Shown here: positions 49,202 through 56,228 of the stretch, in pieces
Position numbering within the stretch: the first letter of the stretch is position 1
Layout: each line of letters opens with the position of its first letter
Assembly (NCBI GenBank): GCA_020848735.1
Contig: JADLHO010000018.1
Location: forward strand, 1-64,000
Reading direction: 5' to 3'
Source: Planctomycetota bacterium
GTDB lineage: Bacteria; Planctomycetota; UBA1135; UBA2386
Length of the DNA stretch: 64,000 bases
Position numbers and translations under genes: made by a program
The notes under the pieces: model-generated
The model's database searches: none
Told to the model about the DNA's origin: nothing
The model's input: the letters and a program-made list of their open reading frames with translations, nothing else

Positions 49202-49758
49202 GGCTGCGGGACGGTCACGGAGGAGGAGGCGGTTTCGGAGGACGCGACGAGCCCGTCGACCAGGCTCGCGAGCGCGACCCGCCCGCGCTCGGCGTCACGC
49301 GCGTGCTGGCGTGCCGCGATCGCGAGCTCGAGGCCGTAGGCGAGCAACACGGAGACCGCGAAGGGCTCGGGACGGGCGAGCTCGTGCAGGATCTCGCGGC
49401 GGAGTTCGTCGAGCGCGCGTTCGCACTCGCCCGGATCGGCAGCGCCCAGGGCGTCCTGCACACGCCGGGCGAGCGCGAGGTCCAACGCGTCGGTCGATCG
49501 CACGAAGCGCTCGGCGTCGACGCCGTGACGTGCCGCGCGCGCGCGGGCGATGGCATTGCGGATCTGCACGTCGGCATCCCGCCAGGCGCGGGCGAACGCG
49601 CTCGTTCCCGCGCCGGCGAGCACGGCATCGAGTTCCGCCAGGTCGGCGGGCAGGAGGTGCTCGGAGCACAGCGTGCGGAACCGCCGCGCGTCGAGCGGCG
49701 GGGGCGCGCCCTTCACCAGTGCCGGCAGGCTCGCGACGAGATACCAGTAGCGGGTCAC
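49198..49758 (-). CDS. DUF2764 V-ATPase-associated subunit
   Basis: A 186-residue helical protein whose start, YWYLVASLPALVKGAPPPLD, is that of DUF2764 proteins. These are found only next to subunit A in V-ATPase operons of spirochaetes, chlamydiae, bacteroidetes and planctomycetes. Its location between E and A, and its helical C-terminus (REILHELARPEPFAVSVLLAYGLEL), suggest a counterpart of subunit C, which links the central stalk or the stator to the membrane. No experimental role is known to me. ATG 49758 overlaps the stop of subunit E by 4 bp. Confidence 0.85.
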   Translation of the reverse strand: MTRYWYLVASLPALVKGAPPPLDARRFRTLCSEHLLPADLAELDAVLAGAGTSAFARAWRDADVQIRNAIARARAARHGVDAERFVRSTDALDLALARRVQDALGAADPGECERALDELRREILHELARPEPFAVSVLLAYGLELAIAARQHARDAERGRVALASLVDGLVASSETASSSVTVPQP

Positions 49759-50417
49759 GAGGAGCCGCCGGCGGCGGGCGCCGGGCGCTGCGGGGCCGTC
49801 TGCTGAAGGGCCGCCTTCATCACGATCTCGGCGAGCTGCGGGCCGACGAAGCGCACGAGGACGTCCGCGACCGCCTGCGGCGTGAAGTCGTGGTGGATCG
49901 AGCCGCGCGCGTACGCGATGCGGAAGCCGCGGTCGAGCCGCGGGTCCACCCGGATGTCCAGTCCCTGCTCGAGCCGCTTGCGCAGCTCGGCGATCGCGAA
50001 GTGGACGAGACGTTCGCGGTCCGCGGGCCCGATCATCACGTCGATCTGGCCCTCGGCGATGCCATTGCGGGAGAAGCCGTCGGCGAGACGGAGCAGCATC
50101 TGCTCGACGACATCCGGCCGCAGCGCCTCGCCGGCGCGCTCGATCATCAGGCCGCGCAGGACCTGCTCGAGCTGTTGGCCCACGGCGATCAGGATGTCCC
50201 GCGACGCCTGCTGCAACGCGCGCTGGCCGCGCTCGAGCAGCTCCTTCGCCTGGATCCCCGCCTGTCGCTCGGCGGCGGCGGCCTTGGCCTCCGCCTCCGC
50301 GACGATGCGCTCGGCGCGGGCGCGCGCCTCCGCGACGAGTTCATTGGCCTGCCGTTCGGCGGCGGCGACCGCGTCCTTGCGGATGCGGTCGATGAGATGC
50401 TGGACCTGGTCGGACAT
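49755..50417 (-). CDS. V-type ATPase peripheral stalk subunit E
   Basis: Subunit E (220 residues) forms the peripheral stalk. Residues 1-95 are a long amphipathic coiled coil rich in Ala, Arg, Glu and Gln (VQHLIDRIRKDAVAAAERQANELVAEARARAERIV). The C-terminal part from about 100 is an alpha/beta head (GLDIRVDPRLDRGFRIAYARGSIHHDFT) that binds the A3B3 crown. The terminal Pro/Ala tail is short. ATG 50417 is preceded by a pyrimidine-rich 17-bp tandem repeat rather than a clear ribosome site. It is the first gene of the operon, so its promoter must lie in 50418-50698. Confidence 0.92.
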   Translation of the reverse strand: MSDQVQHLIDRIRKDAVAAAERQANELVAEARARAERIVAEAEAKAAAAERQAGIQAKELLERGQRALQQASRDILIAVGQQLEQVLRGLMIERAGEALRPDVVEQMLLRLADGFSRNGIAEGQIDVMIGPADRERLVHFAIAELRKRLEQGLDIRVDPRLDRGFRIAYARGSIHHDFTPQAVADVLVRFVGPQLAEIVMKAALQQTAPQRPAPAAGGSS

Positions 50418-50425
50418 GGGCGACC

Positions 50426-50459
50426 GGCGATCTGGAGGGAGAGGCGATCTGGAGGGAGC
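50426..50459. repeat. 17-bp tandem duplication upstream of the V-ATPase operon
   Basis: ggcgatctggagggag-a (50426-50442) is followed directly by ggcgatctggagggag-c (50443-50459); the two units differ only at the last base. A third partial copy, gatctgg, occurs at 50510-50516. It lies 9-42 bases upstream of the subunit E start, within the 5' leader if the promoter is further upstream, and reads as pyrimidine-rich on the coding strand. Confidence 0.85.
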
Positions 50460-50488
50460 GAGGGGAGCCCGTCCGTCGGGTCCGCCGA

Positions 50489-50510
50489 CCCCACCGGCCA
50501 GCCGGTGGGG
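50489..50510. other. Perfect inverted repeat upstream of the V-ATPase operon
   Basis: A perfect 10-bp inverted repeat, ccccaccggc-ca-gccggtgggg, lies in the 227 bp between subunit E and the symporter accessory gene. There is no adjacent run of T on either strand, so a regulator-binding site or mRNA leader hairpin is as likely as a terminator. Further out, on the minus strand, TTGCGT and TAGACT (about 50625-50596, 18-bp spacing) could be a weak promoter for the operon. Confidence 0.5.
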
Positions 50511-50698
50511 ATCTGGTGTGCAGGAATCGACGACGCGAGCCGCTCCGGCGCGATCGGAAGAGAGGGCTGAATGGCCGCTCGCGCCGGGAATTGCGAGTCT
50601 AGACGCGGCAGCTTCGACAACGCAAAGCTCCGGACTTGAGCGACATGTCCGCGCCGCGCTCCCCGGGCGCGGGAGACCGCAGTAAGGTCCCGCCCCCC

Positions 50699-50818
50699 AT
50701 GCCCGACGACTCCACGCCTGCGCCGCCGAACTGGGGAAGGGTCTACGTGATCACCGTCGCCTGGGGCGTGCTCTGCATCGCCGCCCTCTGGATCTTCACC
50801 GCGGCCTTCACCTACTGA
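50699..50818 (+). CDS. Small single-helix partner of the downstream symporter
   Basis: A 39-residue protein, MPDDSTPAPPNWGRVYVITV at its start, then one hydrophobic helix (about residues 16-36, ITVAWGVLCIAALWIFTAAF). Tiny membrane proteins with an N-terminal disordered stretch and one helix precede SSS family symporters in several bacterial phyla and are annotated as symporter small accessory proteins. It stands 3 bp before the symporter start, so the two are co-translated. The start could also be at ATG 50645 with 18 extra residues; 50699 leaves a plausible small protein. Confidence 0.6.
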   Translation: MPDDSTPAPPNWGRVYVITVAWGVLCIAALWIFTAAFTY

Positions 50819-50821
50819 CCC

Positions 50822-52558
50822 ATGCACGCGATCGACTGGGTCCTGGTGCTCGTGCTGCCCGCCCTCGTGATCTGGGACGGGGTGCGCCGTGGCTCGGAGG
50901 CGAAGACCCTCGAGGGCTTCCTGCTCGCGGGTCGCAACGTCCGCTGGTGGGCCATCGGCCTCTCGGTGATGGCGACGCAGGCCAGTGCCACGACGATGAT
51001 CTCGATCACCGGGCACGGCTTCGAGCACGGCCTGCGGTGGCTGCACGTCTACCTGGCGCTGCCGTTCGCGATGGTGATCCTCTGCGCGACGATCGTGCCG
51101 TGGTTCACGCGCGCCCGGGTGTTCACGGCGTACGAGTATCTCGAGCACCGCTTCGACGGCTCGACCCGCGTGCTGGCGAGCGTGCTCTTCCTGATCTCGC
51201 GCGGCCTCGCGGTCGGCACGGCGCTCTATGCGCCGAGCATCGTGCTCGACGTCGTGCTCGGCATCCCGCAGTGGATCGCGATCCTCGCGATGGGCGGCTT
51301 CTCGATCGCCTACACGATGTTCGGCGGCAACGCCGCGGTGATCTTCACCGACGTCAAGCAGATGACGGTGATGTTCCTCGCGATCGGCGTGAGCCTCTGG
51401 ATCGTGATCACCCGTCTGCCCGAGGGCGTGGGTTTCGTCGACGCCCTGTCCATCGCCGGCGCATCCAACCGCCTCGAGGCGATCCACGTCGCACCCGACG
51501 TCCAACACACGCTCGCCGACAAGTACAACCTCGTCACCGCGCTCTTCGCCGGGCTCTTCTTCTTCCTCGGCTATTTCGGCGCCGATCAGAGCCAGGTCCA
51601 GCGCTACCTGGCCGGCAAGAACGTCGACCACAGCCGCGCGAGCCTGCTGCTCTCGGCCTTCGTGAAGGTGCCGATGCAGTTCGCCATCCTGCTGCTCGGC
51701 GCGCTGATCTACGTGTTCTGCATGTTCGAGGACACGCCGGTCTTCTTCCGCGCGGAGGCGATGGAGACCGCGGTCGCGGACGCACCGCCCGAGACGCGCG
51801 CCCGCTGGGAGGAGCTGAAGTCCGGGTTCGCCGTCGCCCACGCGGAGCGTCGTGGGGCCGCACTCGCGTTCGTCGCGGCGGACGGCACGCCGCGGGTCGA
51901 CGAGGCCGTCACCGCGCTGCGCGAGGGCAACGCCGAGCTCGCGGAGATCAAGCGTGAAGCGGTGAAGCTGCACAAGGACCTCACGGGCACGCAAGGTGGC
52001 GACGGCGACTTCATCTACCCGTGGTTCTTCCGCCGGATGTTCCCGGCCGGCCTGCTCGGTCTCGTCGTCGCCGCGATCTTCATCGCCGCGATGTCGAGCC
52101 TCGACGCCCAGCTCAACTCCCTCGCGACCTCGAGCGTGATGGACCTCTGGGCCCGTCGCCGCAAGGACGTGCAGCCGCAACGGGTGCTCATGCTCACGCG
52201 CTGGGCGACGCTCTTCTGGGGCCTCTTCGCCACGGTCAGTGCGTACTACGTCGCCTCGCTCGGACCGATGATCGAGGCCGTCAACATCATCGGCTCGATG
52301 TTCTACGGCTCGCTCTTCGGGGTCTTCCTGCTCGGGTGGATCTGCCCCTTCGCGCGCGGCGTCACCGGCCTCGTCGCCTTGGCCGGCGGTTTCGCCTGCA
52401 CGATGTTCACGCACTTCGTGATCAACCGCACGAAGGTCGTCATCGACGGCGCCGAGCAGTGGCCGGTCGGGTTCCTCTGGTACAACGCGATCGGTTGTCT
52501 CGGCGTGCTCGCGATCGGCGCCGGCTACGCGCTCGTGTTCCGTTCGCGACGCGCGTGA
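50822..52558 (+). CDS. Sodium/solute symporter (SSS family)
   Basis: A 578-residue inner-membrane protein with about 13 helices, of the SSS family that couples uptake of sugars, vitamins or osmolytes to Na+. The SSS signature is seen in TLEGFLLAGRNVRWWAIGLSVMATQASATTMI, FGGNAAVIFTDVKQM, YNLVTALFAGLFFFLGYFGADQSQVQRYLAGK, and the late FIAAMSSLDAQLNSLATSS. The conserved Ser pair and Ala-Gly in TM1 and TM8 typical of the Na+ site are present. The cytoplasmic loop around 300-380 is unusually long and acidic. The substrate is not clear. ATG 50822 follows the small accessory gene by 3 bp. Confidence 0.93.
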   Translation: MHAIDWVLVLVLPALVIWDGVRRGSEAKTLEGFLLAGRNVRWWAIGLSVMATQASATTMISITGHGFEHGLRWLHVYLALPFAMVILCATIVPWFTRARVFTAYEYLEHRFDGSTRVLASVLFLISRGLAVGTALYAPSIVLDVVLGIPQWIAILAMGGFSIAYTMFGGNAAVIFTDVKQMTVMFLAIGVSLWIVITRLPEGVGFVDALSIAGASNRLEAIHVAPDVQHTLADKYNLVTALFAGLFFFLGYFGADQSQVQRYLAGKNVDHSRASLLLSAFVKVPMQFAILLLGALIYVFCMFEDTPVFFRAEAMETAVADAPPETRARWEELKSGFAVAHAERRGAALAFVAADGTPRVDEAVTALREGNAELAEIKREAVKLHKDLTGTQGGDGDFIYPWFFRRMFPAGLLGLVVAAIFIAAMSSLDAQLNSLATSSVMDLWARRRKDVQPQRVLMLTRWATLFWGLFATVSAYYVASLGPMIEAVNIIGSMFYGSLFGVFLLGWICPFARGVTGLVALAGGFACTMFTHFVINRTKVVIDGAEQWPVGFLWYNAIGCLGVLAIGAGYALVFRSRRA

Positions 52559-52625
52559 GGTCTCAGTCGCGGCGGAGCACGATCGCGATCCGGCGCTCGC
52601 CACCCTCGCCGCCGAGCGTGAGGGC

Positions 52626-54959
52626 CTAGCTGCCCCCGCGGAGACGCGAGCGGTGTGCGGCGTGCACGGCGAGCGCCAGGCGGTCGGGCACGTGTTCGAA
52701 CGCCACGCGACCCTCGACGTCGCTCCGCTCGCCCCGGCCGTACGGCTCCGGCTGACCCGCGGCGATTGCGTCGGCGAGTTCCGCCGCACGCCGCGCACGC
52801 TCGGCCACCGCGCCCGCGGCGCCGATCCAGACCCACGCATCCGCGACCGGCCGGCCCGCGTCGTCACGGACCTCGACGACGAGGCGCGTGCCGCGGCCGA
52901 GCGTGATCGACACATCGCGCACCAAGGCTCCCGCCGCGAGTTCGAAGGGCCCGGCGCCCGCGATCGCGAAGCCGGGCACCTCGGCGATCAGCGCGTAGCG
53001 CGCGGGTTCCAGCGCGGTCAGGTGGAACTCCGCCGAGGGCGGCGGTGGGTCGTGGCCGATCGAGGTCTGGAAGGGTCCAGGCGTGATCGCGTTCCGCAGC
53101 AGCTCTTCGAGCGTCTGCGAGGAGTCCGCCGGCAACCACCAGGTGCGCACGCAGCCGTGCTCGGCGACGACGGGAGCACCGGTCGCCGCATCGACGAGGC
53201 GGCCGTGGATCTCCGCACCGTGCAGGCCGATCGACTCGGGATCGTCCTCGCGCTTGAGGCGCAAGGTCGCGACGCCGTGCGCGGGCAGGACGTCGTCGAG
53301 CGCGAAGCGCGACCAGGGCGAGCCGCCGCCGCGCAGCGTCACGGGACCGCCGTCGAGGCCGCGCAGGAGCACGCGACCCGCGGCATCGGTGTTGCCCACC
53401 GCGTGGCTGTCGTCGCCGCGCTCGGCGCTCACCATCGCCCCCGGGATGGGCATGCCCTCGCGCGCCGACACGACGCGGACCTCGAGCGGCACATCTTGGT
53501 TCAGCGTGACGGCGATCGGCGCGTTCGTCGCGTGCGAGATGACGAGCGGCAGCTCGTGACGGGCGAAGGGCTTGCCCCACGGGATCACGCGCACGAGCTT
53601 CTCGCCGAGATGATCGCCCTCGAGCGCGAGGCGACCTTCGACACCGCTCGTGCCGCCGGTCTCACGCGTGAGGCGCTCGACGCCACCTTCGCCGCGCTGG
53701 CGGCGGAAGACGGCGAGGTGCACACCCGGCACCGCGCGCCCCGCGCCATCGGCGACGACGAACTCCGCGCGCCACTCGCCCGCGACGTCCTGAGCCCATC
53801 GCCGCAGGCGCGCCTGGAGTCCACGGCGCGTCTCGTTCGGGCGCAGATGCACGACGTCCTGGGTGAAGCCGCCGACCCAATCGTCGCGCCGCGTCAGCAT
53901 CAGCCACTGCATGCCGTCGGGGTTGGTGATCGGCAGTTCGAGGGAGAAGCGACCCTGCGCGTCGCTCACGGCACGCACCTCGAACGGATCGGCCTTCCGG
54001 CTCAGCTCGCGGCTGTGGGCGGCGACGACCACGCCTTCGAGCGGGGCCTCGGAATCGTCGAGCACGAGACCTTCGAGCGTCGCGCGCGGCGCGGTCGCGA
54101 CGGCCTCGCGCGGATCGACGAGCCGCCGCACGGGTGGCGGGCTCGCGGGCGCAGGCAAGGGCGTACGCACGGGGTCCTGCTCGCCGACGGGCGCGTCGAC
54201 TCGAGACGACTCGACGGCAACGAGGACGGCGGCACGCGCATCGACTCGCTCGGCGGGGCCGGGCCCGCCACCCGTTTCGAAGGCGAGCCCCGCCCCGATC
54301 ACGGCCAGGACGAGCACGCCCACGGCCGCGAACTTTGCCATCGCAAGTCCGCCCGCGATCGAACCCGACAGGGCGAGCAGGGTCGCCTGCAGCGCGCCGG
54401 GCACCGCGCTCGCGACGGCCGTCGCGGGCAGCAGGCTCTCGAGCCGCGCACCCGCGGCGGCGAAGCCAACCTCGCGCAATCGATGGCGGAGGCGATCGAG
54501 CGCCGCGCGAACGCGGCCGGGCACCGTCGACTCGGCACAGCCGGTCAGGCCGGCGATCTCCGCCAGGGTCATGCCCTCGTGGAAGCGCAGCACGATCGCG
54601 GTGCGCTGGGACTCCTCCAGGCCCTCGACTCCCGCACGCAGGGCGGCGAGTTCGTCGGAGGCCATCGGTCTCTCACTCGGTTCTCGGTTCATCCTCGCGG
54701 TCTCCGTCTCGTGGTGACGACGGCGACGACCGGCCCGCAGTAGCGTGAGGGCCGTGCGGCTCGCGAGCCAGCGCAGGACGCGTTGCGCATCCTCCGACTC
54801 GGCAGGCAAGGGCTGCCTGCCACGCAACACGCACAGGAACACCTGCTGCGACACGTCCTCTGCGTCCGCGTCGCTGCGCACGATGCGCCGCGCCGCGCGG
54901 TAGACGGCCGCATGGTGTCGGCGCACCAGTTCCTCGAAGGTCTCGCGTTCGATCCGCAT
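52626..54959 (-). CDS. ECF sigma factor fused through a membrane helix to carboxypeptidase-regulatory-like domains
   Basis: A 777-residue fusion. Residues 1-75 are sigma region 2 (HHAAVYRAARRIVRSDADAEDVSQQVFL), and about 110-165 are sigma region 4 with a helix-turn-helix (QRTAIVLRFHEGMTLAEIAGLTGCAESTVPGRVR), both with ECF family patterns. A membrane segment (about 206-226) separates them from a Pro/Ala linker and some 520 residues of CPR beta-sandwich repeats (LEGLVLDDSEAPLEGVVV, ADGAGRAVPGVHLAVF, IHGRLVDAATGAPVVAEHG). The sigma part would lie in the cytoplasm and the repeats outside. ATG 54959 gives a complete region 2. A stop TAG ends it at 52626; the frame then stays open for 20 codons. 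It lies 108 bp from the divergent App1 gene. Confidence 0.88.
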   Translation of the reverse strand: MRIERETFEELVRRHHAAVYRAARRIVRSDADAEDVSQQVFLCVLRGRQPLPAESEDAQRVLRWLASRTALTLLRAGRRRRHHETETARMNREPSERPMASDELAALRAGVEGLEESQRTAIVLRFHEGMTLAEIAGLTGCAESTVPGRVRAALDRLRHRLREVGFAAAGARLESLLPATAVASAVPGALQATLLALSGSIAGGLAMAKFAAVGVLVLAVIGAGLAFETGGGPGPAERVDARAAVLVAVESSRVDAPVGEQDPVRTPLPAPASPPPVRRLVDPREAVATAPRATLEGLVLDDSEAPLEGVVVAAHSRELSRKADPFEVRAVSDAQGRFSLELPITNPDGMQWLMLTRRDDWVGGFTQDVVHLRPNETRRGLQARLRRWAQDVAGEWRAEFVVADGAGRAVPGVHLAVFRRQRGEGGVERLTRETGGTSGVEGRLALEGDHLGEKLVRVIPWGKPFARHELPLVISHATNAPIAVTLNQDVPLEVRVVSAREGMPIPGAMVSAERGDDSHAVGNTDAAGRVLLRGLDGGPVTLRGGGSPWSRFALDDVLPAHGVATLRLKREDDPESIGLHGAEIHGRLVDAATGAPVVAEHGCVRTWWLPADSSQTLEELLRNAITPGPFQTSIGHDPPPPSAEFHLTALEPARYALIAEVPGFAIAGAGPFELAAGALVRDVSITLGRGTRLVVEVRDDAGRPVADAWVWIGAAGAVAERARRAAELADAIAAGQPEPYGRGERSDVEGRVAFEHVPDRLALAVHAAHRSRLRGGS

Positions 54960-55067
54960 GTCGTCGCTCGCGGACAGAGAGCCGCTCGCGGCGGGATCTT
55001 CGGGGAAATCCTGCCGCGCCACGAAGGCGGCGAAAGGTGCGGCCCGCGCGACGGCGACCCTGGGCCG

Positions 55068-56228
55068 ATGACCACGTCGTCCCGTGCGTCCCACCGTGTC
55101 GTGCCCGACACGGGTCGCCGAGCCGCGCCGACCCTCCTGGCACTGCTCCTGACGGCGACGGCCACCCTCACCGCGCAGCGCCCGCCGGCGTCCTCGATCG
55201 CCGACGACGAGACCGTCGTGCTCTTCCCCACCTGGGCGAGCCGGCCCGCGGGACGCGACGACGCGTGGCGCATCGCGGTCGTCGGTCAGGTCTTCGAACC
55301 CGAGACCGACTCGAAGCTCCGCGAGGCGCTCGTCGAGGCGGCGATCGTGAGCCTCGATGCGATCGGGCTCGATCCCACCGGCCGCGCCCGCGCGCGCGCC
55401 CGCGAGCGACTCGCCGCGTTCGTCGTCGACGACGAGAGCGGCGAGCGCATCGTCGTCGCGGTCGGCGACACGCGCGCGGCGATGCCGCGCTCTTCGCTCG
55501 ACGGCAGCTTCGCCGGCGAGCTCCTCGTGACCGGAGACGACGCCCGCGCGCTCGGCGGCACCCTGACCCTCCGCGTCGTGTTGCCGGACGGCGACGCGCG
55601 CGCGATGAGCACCCTCGTCCATTGCCATGAGTCAGAGGGCGTGATGATCGTCTCGGACATCGACGACACGGTGCGCATCGGCACCGGCGACGACGCGCGC
55701 TCGCGACTGCGCGACGCGATCGTCGCGGAATACCGCGCGGTGCCGGGTATGGCCGCGGCCTATCGCGCCCTCGCCGAGGACGGCGCCGCGTGCGCCTGGC
55801 TGACGGCCGCGCCCTGGCCCCTGCACGGGCCCTATGCGGAGTTCCTGCGGAGCGGGGGTTTCCCGGCCGGTTCGCTGCGGATGCGGACCATCCCTCTCGG
55901 TCGACCCGATTGGCTCGCGGCGCTCGCGCAGCCGACGCGCCACAAACGCCGCGCGCTCGACGAACTGCTCGCGGCCTTTCCCGACCGACGCTTCGTCCTG
56001 ATCGGCGACACGATCCAGGACGACCCCGAGATCTTCGCCGACGTCGCGCTCGCCCACGGCGATCGCGTCCTCGCGATCCTCCTCCGTGAAGATCCCGCGC
56101 GACCGCCCGACGCGGAGCGCCTCGCGCGGTGCTTCACGCGCATTCCCCGGGCGAAGCACGCGACCTTCCGCGAGGCCGACGAGATCGCGCACCGCATCGC
56201 CGCGGCGCGGCGCGACGGAGCCCCGTGA
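55068..56228 (+). CDS. Secreted App1-type phosphatidate phosphatase
   Basis: A 386-residue secreted HAD phosphatase of the App1 (DUF2183) family, which hydrolyses phosphatidic acid in yeast. The N-terminus carries a signal segment (about residues 19-37, RAAPTLLALLLTATATLTAQ). The N-terminal half has VVLFPTWASRPAGRDDAWRIAVVGQVF as in App1, and the C-terminal half the HAD motif DIDDT (Asp196 and Asp198). A later acid segment, FVLIGDTIQDDPEIFADVA, forms the second catalytic motif. ATG 55068 is the only start with a signal peptide. It ends directly against the convergent P-type ATPase. Confidence 0.87.
   Translation: MTTSSRASHRVVPDTGRRAAPTLLALLLTATATLTAQRPPASSIADDETVVLFPTWASRPAGRDDAWRIAVVGQVFEPETDSKLREALVEAAIVSLDAIGLDPTGRARARARERLAAFVVDDESGERIVVAVGDTRAAMPRSSLDGSFAGELLVTGDDARALGGTLTLRVVLPDGDARAMSTLVHCHESEGVMIVSDIDDTVRIGTGDDARSRLRDAIVAEYRAVPGMAAAYRALAEDGAACAWLTAAPWPLHGPYAEFLRSGGFPAGSLRMRTIPLGRPDWLAALAQPTRHKRRALDELLAAFPDRRFVLIGDTIQDDPEIFADVALAHGDRVLAILLREDPARPPDAERLARCFTRIPRAKHATFREADEIAHRIAAARRDGAP

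Noticed and set aside
52653-54743. Plus-strand open frame of 696 codons opposite the sigma-CPR gene
   Set aside because: Same reason: antisense shadow of a gene with sigma and CPR domains.
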